A stretch of DNA of 64,000 nucleotides from Pseudomonas sp. 7SR1 (lineage in GTDB: Bacteria; Pseudomonadota; Gammaproteobacteria; Pseudomonadales; Pseudomonadaceae). This document shows, in pieces, positions 50,190 through 59,414 of the stretch (positions are counted from its first letter, which is position 1; each line of letters starts with the position of its first letter). Both the position numbers and the translations under genes were made by a program. The notes under the pieces are model-generated. The model saw nothing but the letters and a program-made list of their open reading frames with translations, was not told the DNA's origin and did no database searches. The DNA lies in contig NZ_LT707064.1 of assembly GCF_900156465.1 (NCBI RefSeq), positions 124,001-188,000 on the forward strand, given 5' to 3'.

Positions 50190-50896
50190 TCGAACTCCTG
50201 CAGGAATACTGGCGACCGTTCCTTTACAGCGACGGCGTCAACGTCACGGGCCTGGCGATGACCTTGTGGTTGCTCAGCGCTTCGCTGCTGATCGGCTTCG
50301 TGATGTCCATCCCGCTGTCCATCGCCCGGGTCTCGCCCAGGTTCTACGTGCGCTGGCCGGTGCAGTTCTACACCTACCTGTTCCGCGGTACACCACTCTA
50401 TATCCAGTTGCTGATCTGCTACACCGGCATCTACAGCATCGCGGCGGTGCGCGCCCAGCCGTTGCTCGACAGCTTCTTCCGGGACGCGATGAACTGCACC
50501 ATCCTGGCTTTCGCCCTGAACACCTGCGCCTACACCACGGAAATCTTCGCCGGGGCGATTCGCAGCATGAACCATGGCGAGGTGGAAGCGGCCAAGGCCT
50601 ATGGCCTGACCGGCTGGAAACTGTACGCCTACGTGATCATGCCGTCGGCGCTGCGGCGCTCGCTGCCCTACTACAGCAACGAAGTGATCCTGATGCTGCA
50701 CTCGACGACGGTGGCATTCACCGCTACCGTTCCAGACGTACTGAAAGTCGCCCGGGACGCCAACTCGGCCACCTTCCTGACTTTCCAGTCGTTCGGGATC
50801 GCCGCGTTGATCTACCTGAGCGTCACCTTTGCACTGGTGGGGCTCTTCCGCCTCGCCGAACGTCGTTGGCTGGCCTTCCTCGGCCCGACTCACTAA
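50186..50896 (+). CDS. aotM: basic amino acid ABC transporter permease (AotM-like)
   Basis: A 236-residue HisMQ-family permease. GLAMTLWLLSASLLIGFVMS, YLFRGTPLYIQLLICYTGIY and the coupling motif EAAKAYGLTGWKLYAYVIMPSALRRSLP identify it. Forms the membrane channel with AotQ. The desuccinylase-like gene follows after 11 bases. Confidence 0.92.
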   Translation: MIELLQEYWRPFLYSDGVNVTGLAMTLWLLSASLLIGFVMSIPLSIARVSPRFYVRWPVQFYTYLFRGTPLYIQLLICYTGIYSIAAVRAQPLLDSFFRDAMNCTILAFALNTCAYTTEIFAGAIRSMNHGEVEAAKAYGLTGWKLYAYVIMPSALRRSLPYYSNEVILMLHSTTVAFTATVPDVLKVARDANSATFLTFQSFGIAALIYLSVTFALVGLFRLAERRWLAFLGPTH

Positions 50897-50907
50897 GGTT
50901 CACGTAA

Positions 50908-52026
50908 ATGCGCCACCAGATTCATGACCTGCTGGCCCCGCTGCCGGGGACCGCACGCAAGATCCACAGCTTTCACTTCGGCCCGGAAAACGCCGCCGGT
51001 AAAATCTACATCCAGTCATCCCTGCACGCCGACGAGTTGCCCGGCATGCTGGTGGCCTGGCACCTCAAGCAACGCCTGGCGGAACTGGAAGCCTCCGGCC
51101 ACCTGCGCCACGAAATCGTCCTGGTACCGGTGGCCAATCCCATCGGCCTGGAACAAGTGCTGATGGACGTACCCCTGGGCCGCTACGAGCTCGAGAGCGG
51201 GCAGAACTTCAATCGCCGGTTCGTCGACCTGAGCGAAGAAATCGGCAACGAGATCGAAGAGCTGCTGACCCAGGATCCACAACACAACCTGATGCTGATC
51301 CGCACCAGCCTGCGCGACGCCCTGGCCCGACAGACCGCCAGTACGCAACTGCAATCCCTGCGCCTGGTGCTGCAACGGCTGGCCTGCGACGCCGATATGG
51401 TGCTGGACCTGCATTGCGACTTCGAAGCCGTGGCCCACCTCTACACCACGCCCGAGGCCTGGCCCCAGGTCGAGCCGCTGGCCCGCTACATCGGCGCCGA
51501 GGCCTGCCTGCTGGCTACCGACTCGGGGGGCCAATCGTTCGACGAGTGCTTCACCCTGCTCTGGTGGCAGCTCAAGGAGCGCTTCGGCGACCGGTTCGAG
51601 ATTCCCCTGGGCAGTTTTTCGGTCACCGTCGAATTGCGCGGCCAGGGCGACGTCAACCACGGCCTCGCGAGCCTGGACTGCCAGGCCCTGATCGAATACC
51701 TGATCCGCTACGGCGCCATCGAGGGCGAGCCGATGCCTTTGCCCGACCTGCCTTACCCGGCCACGCCCCTGGCCGGCGTCGAGCCGGTGGCGACGCCTGT
51801 CGGCGGGCTGCTGGTGTACAGCGCGCTGCCCGGCGAATACCTGGAGGCCGGGCAACTGGTGGCGCAAATCATCGACCCGGTCAACGACACCGTCACCCCC
51901 GTCCACTGCCGCAATGCCGGGCTGATGTATGCCCGCTCCCTGCGTCGCATGGCCACCGCCGGCATGGTGATCGCCCATGTCGCCGGCACCGAGGCCTACC
52001 GCAGCGGTTACCTACTTTCGCCTTGA
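50908..52026 (+). CDS. aotO: succinylglutamate desuccinylase/aspartoacylase family protein (AotO-like)
   Basis: A 372-residue zinc carboxypeptidase-fold enzyme. The metal-binding HADE ([14 protein letters not shown]) and the NxxR/FNRRF block match the AstE/AspA family, and [18 protein letters not shown] contributes the third ligand. It sits at the place of aotO of P. aeruginosa, which is dispensable for uptake. The substrate could be an N-acyl basic amino acid. Encoded between aotM and aotP on the same strand. Confidence 0.88.
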   Translation: MRHQIHDLLAPLPGTARKIHSFHFGPENAAGKIYIQSSLHADELPGMLVAWHLKQRLAELEASGHLRHEIVLVPVANPIGLEQVLMDVPLGRYELESGQNFNRRFVDLSEEIGNEIEELLTQDPQHNLMLIRTSLRDALARQTASTQLQSLRLVLQRLACDADMVLDLHCDFEAVAHLYTTPEAWPQVEPLARYIGAEACLLATDSGGQSFDECFTLLWWQLKERFGDRFEIPLGSFSVTVELRGQGDVNHGLASLDCQALIEYLIRYGAIEGEPMPLPDLPYPATPLAGVEPVATPVGGLLVYSALPGEYLEAGQLVAQIIDPVNDTVTPVHCRNAGLMYARSLRRMATAGMVIAHVAGTEAYRSGYLLSP

Positions 52027-52039
52027 GGATGCATGCTCC

Positions 52040-52804
52040 ATGTACAAACTGACCATCGAAGGCCTGCACAAAAGCTATGGCCAACATCAGGTGCTCAAAG
52101 GCGTTTCCCTCAAGGCCAGGACCGGCGACGTCATCAGCCTGATCGGCGCCAGCGGTTCGGGGAAAAGCACGTTCCTGCGCTGCATCAACTTCCTGGAACA
52201 ACCCAACGACGGCGCCATGAGCCTGGACGGCCAATCGATCCGCATGGTCAAGGATCACCACGGCATGCACGTGGCCGACCCGAACGAACTGCAACGCATC
52301 CGCACGCGCCTGGCCATGGTGTTCCAGCACTTCAACCTGTGGAGCCACATGACCGTACTGGAAAACATCACCATGGCGCCACGCCGGGTGCTGGGGGTCG
52401 ACAAGCAGGAGGCCGAGGCCCGTGCCCGTCGCTACCTCGACAAGGTTGGCCTGCCGGCGCGGGTCGCCGAGCAATACCCGGCGTTTCTTTCCGGCGGCCA
52501 GCAACAGCGGGTGGCCATCGCCCGGGCCCTGGCGATGGAGCCGGAGGTGATGCTGTTCGACGAACCCACTTCCGCCCTGGACCCCGAGTTGGTGGGTGAA
52601 GTGCTGAAGGTCATCCAGGGCCTGGCCGAAGAAGGTCGGACCATGATCATGGTGACCCATGAAATGAGCTTCGCCCGCAAGGTCTCGAACCAGGTGCTGT
52701 TTCTGCATCAGGGGCTGGTGGAAGAAGAAGGCGCGCCGGAAGACGTGCTGGGCAATCCCAGGAGCGAACGACTCAAGCAGTTCCTCAGTGGCAACCTGAA
52801 ATAA
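52040..52804 (+). CDS. aotP: basic amino acid ABC transporter ATPase (AotP-like)
   Basis: A 254-residue ABC ATPase of the HisP type. Walker A is [13 protein letters not shown], the Q-loop is [17 protein letters not shown], the signature is [15 protein letters not shown], Walker B is [16 protein letters not shown], and the switch histidine lies in MVTHEMSFA. The start at 52040 ([14 protein letters not shown]) is supported by GAGGATGC. It closes the transport operon. argR, which follows aotP in P. aeruginosa, is not present here. Confidence 0.92.
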   Translation: MYKLTIEGLHKSYGQHQVLKGVSLKARTGDVISLIGASGSGKSTFLRCINFLEQPNDGAMSLDGQSIRMVKDHHGMHVADPNELQRIRTRLAMVFQHFNLWSHMTVLENITMAPRRVLGVDKQEAEARARRYLDKVGLPARVAEQYPAFLSGGQQQRVAIARALAMEPEVMLFDEPTSALDPELVGEVLKVIQGLAEEGRTMIMVTHEMSFARKVSNQVLFLHQGLVEEEGAPEDVLGNPRSERLKQFLSGNLK

Positions 52805-52843
52805 CCCTCGGCACAGCTGAATCGAGGGGCCAGCTACCACTCT

Positions 52844-52973
52844 TGTGGCGAGGGGATTCATCCCCGTTGGGCTGCGCAGCTGCTCCTCAGTCGATCGCCT
52901 CGGTGCGTCTGGCAAATCATTCCTGAGCTTTCGGGCTGCTTCGCAGTCCAGCGGGGATGAATCCCTCGCCACA
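52844..52973. repeat. 130-bp inverted repeat of the TGTGGCGAGGGG / GGGCTGC family
   Basis: TGTGGCGAGGGGATTCATCC..CGTTGGGCTGCGCAGC at the left; GGGCTGCTTCGCAGTCCAGCGGGGATGAATCCCTCGCCACA at the right. The two arms can pair over about 40 bases. It lies between the transporter operon and the helicase gene. Confidence 0.85.
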
Positions 52974-53043
52974 GGGTTCTTTAAAACCTTTCATGGCCCG
53001 CCGTGGTCTCTGAAGAAGGACTTTCAGGACGCGCGCGGCAGGC

Positions 53044-55530
53044 ATGGCGACATCCAACAATTTCGCAAACCAGTGGTTCGGCGCCCGCGGCTGGAAGCCG
53101 TTCGCCTTTCAGAAACAGGTATGGGCCGCAGTAAAACGAGGCGACTGCGGGCTGCTGCACGCCAGCACCGGCGCGGGCAAGACCTACGCGGTATGGTTTG
53201 CCGCCCTCGATCGTTTTGCCCATCCGGCACCGCCGCCGGATAAACCTCGCAAACGCAAGCCACCGGCCGAACCGCTGACCGTCCTGTGGATCACGCCCAT
53301 GCGGGCGCTGGCCGCCGACACCGGCAAGGCACTCGAAGCACCGCTGGCGCCGCTGCAGATCAACTGGAGCGTCGGACTGCGCACCGGGGACACCAGCGCC
53401 AGCGAACGGGCCCGCCAGGGCAGGCGCCTGCCTACCGCGCTGATCACCACGCCTGAAAGCCTGACCCTGCTGCTTGCCCGGGCCGATGCGCAAGCCGCCG
53501 TCTCGACCTTGCGCATGGTCGTAGTGGACGAATGGCACGAGCTGCTCGGCAACAAGCGCGGCGTGCAGCTGCAGCTGGCTTTGGCGCGCTTGCGGCACTG
53601 GCACCCCGGACTCATCGTCTGGGGGGTGTCCGCCACCCTCGGCAACCAGGCCCACGCCGAGCAGGTATTGATTCCCCAAGGCAACGGGGTCAGCGTGCAA
53701 GGAGCCAACGCCAAGGCATTGCAAGTCGACACGCTGATCCCTCCCGCCCTCGAACGGTTCCCCTGGGCCGGACACATCGGCCTGAAGATGCTGCCCCAGG
53801 TCGTCGCCGAAATCGAGGCCAGCAGCAGTTGCCTGGTCTTCACCAACACCCGGGCCCAATCGGAGATCTGGTACCAGGCCTTGCTGGAAGCCAGGCCCGA
53901 CTGGGCCGGCCTGATCGCATTGCATCACAGCTCGCTGTCCCGCGAGACCCGGGATTGGGTCGAACGGGCCCTGAAGGACGGCCAGCTCAGGGCCGTGGTA
54001 TGCACCTCGAGCCTGGATCTGGGGGTGGATTTCCTGCCGGTGGAGCGGGTGCTGCAGATCGGCTCGGCCAAGGGCGTGGCACGGCTGATGCAGCGAGCCG
54101 GACGCTCCGGCCACGCGCCGGGCCGGACCTCGCGGGTCACCCTGGTGCCGACCCACAGCCTGGAACTGATCGAGGCGGCCGCCGCCCAGGATGCCGTGGC
54201 GCAACGGCGCATCGAACCTCGGGAATCGCCCCACAAGCCTCTGGATGTCCTGGTGCAACATCTGGTCAGCATGGCCCTGGGCGGCGGCTTCATTCCCGAG
54301 GCGTTGTTCGAGGAAGTACGGAGTGCCTGGGCCTATCGCGACCTGAACGCAGCCGAATGGGCCTGGGCCCTGGCGTTCGTGCGCCATGGCGGCCTGTCGT
54401 TGACAGCCTACCCCGACTACCGAAGGGTAGAGCCCGACGAACAGGGCGTCTGGCGGGTACCCGACGCACGCCTGGCCCGGCGTCATCGCATGAGCATCGG
54501 CACCATCGTCAGCGACGCCAGCCTGCAACTGAAATTCTGGAGCAAGGGTGGAGGCGGCAAGACCCTGGGCAGCGTGGAGGAAGGCTTCATCGCCCGCCTG
54601 CGTCCCGGTGACGGTTTCCTCTTCGCCGGGCGCTTGCTGGAGTTGGTGCGAGTCGAAGACATGACCGCCTATGTACGTCGCAGCCAGGCGAAAAAAGCCG
54701 CCGTGCCACGCTGGAACGGCGGGCGGATGCCACTTTCCAGCGAACTGGCCGCCGCCGTGGTGGCACGCCTGAGCGAAGCCGCCGCGGGGCGCTTCCAGGG
54801 GCCGGAAATGCAGGCAGTGCAACCGCTGCTGTCGACCCAGCAGCGCTGGTCCGGCTTGCCCACGCAGCAGACGCTGCTGGCCGAGACCCTGAAATCCCGT
54901 GAAGGCTGGCATCTGTTCCTGTATCCGTTCGCCGGACGCCAGGTGCACCTGGGGCTTGCCAGCCTGCTGGCGTGGCGCATCAGCCAGCGGCAACCCCTGA
55001 CGTTTTCCATCGCGGTCAACGATTACGGCCTGGAACTGCTCAGCGCCACGGCGGTGGATTGGTCGCGACAGCTCGATGGCGCACTCCTGAGCACGGACAA
55101 CCTGCTGGCCGACGTGCTTGCCAGTCTCAATGCCGGGGAACTGGCCCTGCGGCGCTTTCGTGAAATCGCCCGGATCGCCGGACTGGTATTCGCCGGTTAC
55201 CCCGGCGCGCCCAAAAGTACCCGGCAGGTCCAGGCGTCCAGCGGGTTGTTCTTTCAGGTGTTCAAGCAATACGACGCCGATAACCTCTTGCTGGCCCAGG
55301 CCGGGGAAGAGGTCCTGCGTGAAGAACTGGATATACGTCGACTGGAGCAGACCTTGGAACGCCTCGATACCCTGACACTGGACCTGCATGCCATCCAGCG
55401 CCCCACTCCCCTGGGGTTCCCGTTGCTGGTGGAGCGGTTCAGGGAGAGCATGAGTTCGGAAAAACTGGCCGATCGGATCCGCCGGATGGTCAGAGAGCTG
55501 GAAGAAACCGCCGATCAGGGTGATCGCTGA
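53044..55530 (+). CDS. ligase-associated DEXH-box helicase (Lhr-Core type)
   Basis: An 828-residue superfamily 2 helicase. Walker A is STGAGKT at residues 41-47, and the DExH box is DEWH at 162-165 ([11 protein letters not shown]). Motif III is VSATLG, and motif VI is [11 protein letters not shown]. The Lhr-Core C-terminal region with the winged helix and beta-barrel follows, without the long tail of full Lhr. It pairs with the ligase/exonuclease set of P. putida type. The stop overlaps the PdeM start by one base (TGATG). Confidence 0.93.
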   Translation: MATSNNFANQWFGARGWKPFAFQKQVWAAVKRGDCGLLHASTGAGKTYAVWFAALDRFAHPAPPPDKPRKRKPPAEPLTVLWITPMRALAADTGKALEAPLAPLQINWSVGLRTGDTSASERARQGRRLPTALITTPESLTLLLARADAQAAVSTLRMVVVDEWHELLGNKRGVQLQLALARLRHWHPGLIVWGVSATLGNQAHAEQVLIPQGNGVSVQGANAKALQVDTLIPPALERFPWAGHIGLKMLPQVVAEIEASSSCLVFTNTRAQSEIWYQALLEARPDWAGLIALHHSSLSRETRDWVERALKDGQLRAVVCTSSLDLGVDFLPVERVLQIGSAKGVARLMQRAGRSGHAPGRTSRVTLVPTHSLELIEAAAAQDAVAQRRIEPRESPHKPLDVLVQHLVSMALGGGFIPEALFEEVRSAWAYRDLNAAEWAWALAFVRHGGLSLTAYPDYRRVEPDEQGVWRVPDARLARRHRMSIGTIVSDASLQLKFWSKGGGGKTLGSVEEGFIARLRPGDGFLFAGRLLELVRVEDMTAYVRRSQAKKAAVPRWNGGRMPLSSELAAAVVARLSEAAAGRFQGPEMQAVQPLLSTQQRWSGLPTQQTLLAETLKSREGWHLFLYPFAGRQVHLGLASLLAWRISQRQPLTFSIAVNDYGLELLSATAVDWSRQLDGALLSTDNLLADVLASLNAGELALRRFREIARIAGLVFAGYPGAPKSTRQVQASSGLFFQVFKQYDADNLLLAQAGEEVLREELDIRRLEQTLERLDTLTLDLHAIQRPTPLGFPLLVERFRESMSSEKLADRIRRMVRELEETADQGDR

Positions 55531-56186
55531 TGCCCGCCCCGTATCCTGTCCATCTGGCCGGCGAAGAACTCTGGCTGTTGCCCCAGAAAGCCCTGTACTG
55601 GCCCGCCCAGGAAACCCTGATGGTGGCGGATGCCCATTTCGGCAAGGCCGCCGCCTACCGCAGCCTCGGCCAGCCAGTGCCACACGGCACCACCGCCAGC
55701 AACATCGAGGCCCTGGACTCGCTGCTGGCAAGCCTGCCGTGCCGGCAACTGATCTTCCTTGGGGATTTTCTCCACGGCCCGGGATCCCATGCGCCGGGCA
55801 CCCTGAAGGCGCTTTCCCAATGGCGTGAACGACATCCGCACCTGGCGATCACGCTGATTCGCGGCAACCACGACAAGCGCGCCGGCGACCCACCGCCCGC
55901 GCTGAACATTCGCGTCGTACCGGAGCCTTTGCTGCTGGGCCCTTTCGCTGTGCAGCACGAGCCCGAGCCGCATCCGAGCCGCCATGTCCTGGCCGGGCAC
56001 GTGCACCCGGTCTACCACCTCAGTGGAAAGGGGCGCCAGCGCCTTCGCCTGGCCTGTTTTCGCCTGGGCAGCGAGATCAGCCTGCTGCCCGCCTTTGGCG
56101 CGTTCACAGGGGGTTATCGGATCGAGCAGGACAACGACTGCCGGATATTCGTGATCGGCGACAACGAAATCTGGCCCATCGACTGA
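55530..56186 (+). CDS. pdeM: ligase-associated phosphoesterase PdeM
   Basis: A 218-residue calcineurin-like metallophosphoesterase. Metal ligands are visible as D34/H36 (VADAHFGK), D79 (GDFLHG), N113-H114-D115 (RGNHDKR) and H157/H159 (AGHVHPVYHL). It is the fourth component of the ligase-exonuclease-helicase-phosphoesterase repair set and is translationally coupled to the helicase by TGATG overlap. Its natural substrate is not known. Confidence 0.93.
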   Translation: MPAPYPVHLAGEELWLLPQKALYWPAQETLMVADAHFGKAAAYRSLGQPVPHGTTASNIEALDSLLASLPCRQLIFLGDFLHGPGSHAPGTLKALSQWRERHPHLAITLIRGNHDKRAGDPPPALNIRVVPEPLLLGPFAVQHEPEPHPSRHVLAGHVHPVYHLSGKGRQRLRLACFRLGSEISLLPAFGAFTGGYRIEQDNDCRIFVIGDNEIWPID

Positions 56187-56223
56187 AACATTGCCGGTGT
56201 TCGATCGATGGGCCAGCCTTTCG

Positions 56224-56430
56224 TCAGGCTACAGGGGCGGGAGGCGGCTCGTCCGGCAAGGTCGGCTCGCCGGGTTCGGTGGGTTGCTCGTTGGGGGTGT
56301 CGGGATCGGGTTGGCCGGGTATGCCTCCCGCTGCTTCGACAGGGTGGGCCAGCAAGGACCAAGCCAGGACGCCGATCTGGTTGGGCTCAAGCCTTGCCAG
56401 TTCGGCACTGATGCGCGGATCGATCTTCAT
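56224..56430 (-). CDS. small acidic proline-rich protein of unknown function
   Basis: A 68-residue protein. Residues 1-36 form a predicted helix (MKIDPRISAELARLEPNQIG), and the rest is Pro/Glu-rich (TPNEQPTEPGEPTLPDEPPP), likely disordered. CAGGAG seven bases before the ATG at 56430 supports translation. It is convergent with pdeM. No family recognised; conserved small proteins of this kind occur in Pseudomonas. Confidence 0.65.
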   Translation of the reverse strand: MKIDPRISAELARLEPNQIGVLAWSLLAHPVEAAGGIPGQPDPDTPNEQPTEPGEPTLPDEPPPAPVA

Positions 56431-56531
56431 AGAGCTACTCCTGAGCGAAGGCCCGTCGCGCTGAGGCAAAAACGGGCAGTACATCTGGATAGAGTATCTG
56501 CCCGCTCAGGAATTCCAACAACTCGTCAGAA

Positions 56532-57098
56532 TCAGGTACGCGGCAATGTCACACCGCGTTGACCCTGGTATTTGCCGCCACGGTCCTTGTAGGACACTTC
56601 GCACTCTTCATCGGACTCGAGGAACAGCATCTGCGCCACGCCTTCGTTGGCATAGATTTTCGCCGGCAGGGTGGTGGTGTTGGAAAACTCCAGGGTCACG
56701 TGCCCTTCCCACTCCGGTTCCAGCGGCGTGACGTTGACGATGATGCCGCAACGGGCATAGGTGCTCTTGCCCAGGCAGATGGTCAACACGTTGCGCGGGA
56801 TGCGGAAGTACTCGACCGTGCGTGCCAGGGCGAAGGAGTTCGGTGGGATGATGCAGACGTCACTCTTGATGTCGACGAAACTCTTCTCGTCGAAGTTCTT
56901 CGGGTCGACAGTGGCCGAATTGATGTTGGTGAACACCTTGAACTCATCGGCGCAGCGTACGTCGTAGCCGTAGCTGGAGACACCGAAGGAAATCAGCCGG
57001 TCGGCGCCTTCGCCACGCATCTGGCGCTCCACGAAAGGCTCGATCATGCCGTGCTCTTGCGCCATGCGGCGAATCCACTTGTCCGATTTGATGCTCAT
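56532..57098 (-). CDS. dcd: dCTP deaminase
   Basis: A 188-residue enzyme deaminating dCTP to dUTP for dTTP synthesis. Conserved blocks: [22 protein letters not shown] at the start, [16 protein letters not shown], the catalytic-site [56 protein letters not shown] region (catalytic Glu in TLEFSN), and [12 protein letters not shown]. Length equals the family. Start 57098 is chosen over the open frame to 57221. Confidence 0.97.
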   Translation of the reverse strand: MSIKSDKWIRRMAQEHGMIEPFVERQMRGEGADRLISFGVSSYGYDVRCADEFKVFTNINSATVDPKNFDEKSFVDIKSDVCIIPPNSFALARTVEYFRIPRNVLTICLGKSTYARCGIIVNVTPLEPEWEGHVTLEFSNTTTLPAKIYANEGVAQMLFLESDEECEVSYKDRGGKYQGQRGVTLPRT

Positions 57099-57450
57099 GG
57101 CGGGTGTCCTGATAGCGAGGTGGAGAAAAACTGTCCGGCATCTTACCGGGGCGCGGGACGGGTTCAAAGTGCAGCGAGCAAATCTCGCCGATCCGCCTTG
57201 ATTTACGGGGCCTGCCGGCAATCGCGCGCGCCGTCAGTCACTAAAACCGAGAAACCTTCGCAAAGACCATTGGCACGTTACGGAAAAAGGGTTAAGGTGG
57301 CGTCACTGTGCTGCTTGTGTCACTGAGAATCTCTACACGATATGTTGAATTTCGATCCAACCATCTACAAGAATTTTTCCTGCTCTTTGCACTCAGTCTC
57401 GGCCAGGGTTCTTCCTGAGTCGCAGTTATCTTTGTCCAAGGAGTTACACC
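57099..57450. other. intergenic region between dcd and the cold-shock gene
   Basis: 352 bases holding divergent promoters. The part nearest the cold-shock gene (about 57310-57450) is AT-richer and is probably a long 5' untranslated leader, as usual for csp mRNAs whose folding senses temperature. No gene is seen. Confidence 0.5.
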
Positions 57451-57660
57451 ATGTCTAATCGCCAAACCGGTACCGTCAAGTGGTTCAACGATGAAAAAGG
57501 CTTCGGCTTCATCACCCCACAATCCGGTGACGATCTGTTCGTACACTTCAAAGCCATCCAATCTGACGGCTTCAAAAGCCTGAAAGAAGGCCAGCAGGTT
57601 TCTTTCGTCGCTACTCGCGGCCAGAAAGGCATGCAAGCTGAAGAAGTAACAGTTATCTAA
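57451..57660 (+). CDS. cold-shock domain protein
   Basis: A 69-residue single cold-shock domain protein (CspA family). RNP1 is KGFGFITP and RNP2 is [20 protein letters not shown] is the invariant start. It binds single-stranded RNA/DNA and acts as an RNA chaperone. CAAGGAG precedes the ATG, and a terminator follows. The paralogue (CapB, CspA, CspD) cannot be told apart with confidence. Confidence 0.95.
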   Translation: MSNRQTGTVKWFNDEKGFGFITPQSGDDLFVHFKAIQSDGFKSLKEGQQVSFVATRGQKGMQAEEVTVI

Positions 57661-57676
57661 CTTTTCCTGATCCAGC

Positions 57677-57708
57677 AAAAGCCCCGCCCTCAAAAGCGGG
57701 GCTTTTTT
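57677..57708 (+). terminator. intrinsic terminator after the cold-shock gene
   Basis: AAAAGCCCCGC-CCTCAAAA-GCGGGGCTTTTTT: 8-bp GC-rich stem with a T-run. Confidence 0.92.
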
Positions 57709-57740
57709 ATGCCTGCCTGCTTTAACCAGGCACAAAAAAC

Positions 57741-57829
57741 TGTGGGAGCGAGCCTGCTCGCGATAGCCATTTGTCAGTCAGCCTGGGTATGGCTGATCTG
57801 CCGCTATCGCGAGCAGGCTCGCTCCCACA
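57741..57829. repeat. REPIN: two inverted REP elements
   Basis: TGTGGGAGCGAGCCTGCTCG at 57741 and its inverse CGAGCAGGCTCGCTCCCACA ending at 57829 are exact mirror copies around a short spacer. It is the best-preserved REPIN in the window. Confidence 0.92.
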
Positions 57830-57850
57830 GGGTTTATCCCTGGCCCGGGA

Positions 57851-58858
57851 TTACCAGGTCACGCCAAACCCGGCCGTGTAGCGGGTCTTGCTCAGGTCGC
57901 TGTCCTCGGTGCCCTCGATGACATCCTTCTCGGCCTTGAGGTTGAGCGATGCCCAGTCGGTGACCTTGTAGCGCAGCCCCACCTCGGCGTCATAGGCATA
58001 CTCCGCGACCCCGGACAGCGGCTTGCCCACTTCGCCGTTGGTAAAGAACTCGACGCGCTTGCCTATGAGATAGCGGTTGTAGTCCCACTTCATGGCAACG
58101 GAATAGAAATTGTCCTTGCCGCCGTCCCGGTACTCGTAGTCCGTGCGGTTCAACAGCGAGCCCAGCGAGAACGCCCCGAGTTCGTCATCCCAGAACTGAT
58201 AGCCCGGACCGGTACCCACCACGCGCTGGCGGGCCAGGTCTTCGACCTTGTCGCGCTTGTAATTGAGGCGACCCTGCCAGAACCACTTGTCCGTCAGGAA
58301 CCGGTCCAGGGAATATTCCAGCCTCCAGTTATCGGCCGAAACCACGTCATCCTGGAATTCACGGTTGTATTCGCCCTCGGCGGTATGCCGCCATCGGCCA
58401 TGGCGCGCCGAAGTCTTGAAATCGATGTCGTAATCGTCGGTATCGTTTTCCGCGCGTTGATAATCCAGCGCGGCATCGATGTTGCCCTTCCACACCAGGT
58501 CTTCGACCACCGGCTTGGGCTTGAGAATCTGCTGGATACTCGCCAATTCCACCGTCTTGGGTTCGTCACCGTTGGCCAGGGTGACCTTGCCGTCGTCGGC
58601 CGCTTGCAGGGCCTTGGCTTTTTCACCGGAGTAGGCGTCCTGCTTGACCAGTAGCTGCTGGTCGCTCTCAAGGGTCTTGACCTGGTTCCAGTCGATGGGG
58701 ACCGCACCCGCATACTCGGTCTGGATCAGCAATTTGCCGCCATCGAAAACGGTGATCTTTCCGCTAAGCTTGTCGCCGTTCTTCAGCCAGACGGTATCGG
58801 CAAGCAAGGGCATGGAGGCGCTGGTGACAGCTAGGCATAACAGGGTTCTGGACAACAT
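57851..58858 (-). CDS. DUF481 (YdiY-type) outer-membrane beta-barrel protein
   Basis: A 335-residue exported protein. A signal peptide (MLSRTLLCLAVTSASMPLLA) precedes an N-terminal region with the repeats VWLKNGDKLSGKITVFDGGKL and GKVTLANGDEPKTVELASI. The DUF481 barrel of alternating polar/aromatic strands follows, ending in a C-terminal aromatic (GFGVTW), as outer-membrane insertion signals do. Function unknown. The start is uncertain: ATG 58858 or a TTG at 58876; both have weak binding sites. Confidence 0.85.
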   Translation of the reverse strand: MLSRTLLCLAVTSASMPLLADTVWLKNGDKLSGKITVFDGGKLLIQTEYAGAVPIDWNQVKTLESDQQLLVKQDAYSGEKAKALQAADDGKVTLANGDEPKTVELASIQQILKPKPVVEDLVWKGNIDAALDYQRAENDTDDYDIDFKTSARHGRWRHTAEGEYNREFQDDVVSADNWRLEYSLDRFLTDKWFWQGRLNYKRDKVEDLARQRVVGTGPGYQFWDDELGAFSLGSLLNRTDYEYRDGGKDNFYSVAMKWDYNRYLIGKRVEFFTNGEVGKPLSGVAEYAYDAEVGLRYKVTDWASLNLKAEKDVIEGTEDSDLSKTRYTAGFGVTW

Positions 58859-59016
58859 AAGCGATAATGGGCTCAAGTTTTCGGTGAAAAGGCGGCATTA
58901 TCCCCCGGGATGACACCTCAGCAACGACTGACCCGCGTATGGGGAATGAGTTCATTTCTCAACCGGTCCTGTAGGAATTAATCTACGGACGGACACTTCT
59001 TTCAGGAAAACCCAAT

Positions 59017-59370
59017 GTGACTGATCTTCCAGCGGCCACCGAAGACGCCGCGCAAATCCGCCGCACCACTCTTTACCTGACCCTGGCGCAGGTGCCGGCC
59101 GGCAAGGTGGTCACCTATGGTCAGCTCGCCGAAATGGCCGGCCTGGGCCGTGCGGCCCGCTGGGTCGGCCGAACCCTCAGCCAGTTGCCCGAGGACACCC
59201 GACTGCCCTGGCACCGGGTGCTGGGTGCCGGCGGTCGGATCAGCCTGCCGGCGGGCAGCGCTTCAGGGGACGAACAGCGGGCACGCCTGCGCCTGGAGGG
59301 CATCAGTGTCCTGAACAATCGTGTTGATATTCGGCGTCATGGCTGGCGCCCGGTAGAGCACAGCGGTTAG
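59017..59370 (+). CDS. alkyltransferase-like protein (ATL)
   Basis: A 117-residue homologue of the DNA-binding domain of O6-alkylguanine transferase. The catalytic PCHR motif is replaced by PWHRV (Pro64-Trp65-His66), the defining change of ATL proteins, which bind O6-alkylguanine and hand it to nucleotide excision repair. The helix-turn-helix is GLGRAARWVGRTL. GTG start at 59017, with CAGGAA upstream. Stands between the DUF481 gene and ampG. Confidence 0.93.
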   Translation: MTDLPAATEDAAQIRRTTLYLTLAQVPAGKVVTYGQLAEMAGLGRAARWVGRTLSQLPEDTRLPWHRVLGAGGRISLPAGSASGDEQRARLRLEGISVLNNRVDIRRHGWRPVEHSG

Positions 59371-59414
59371 AGTGCGCGCTTTGTTTTCGCAATTTTTGAG
59401 GCAGACTTCAGCCC

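Noticed and set aside
52981..55731. A 916-residue minus-strand open frame
   Set aside because: It is the antisense shadow of the helicase gene, whose motifs and codon bias are clear on the plus strand.
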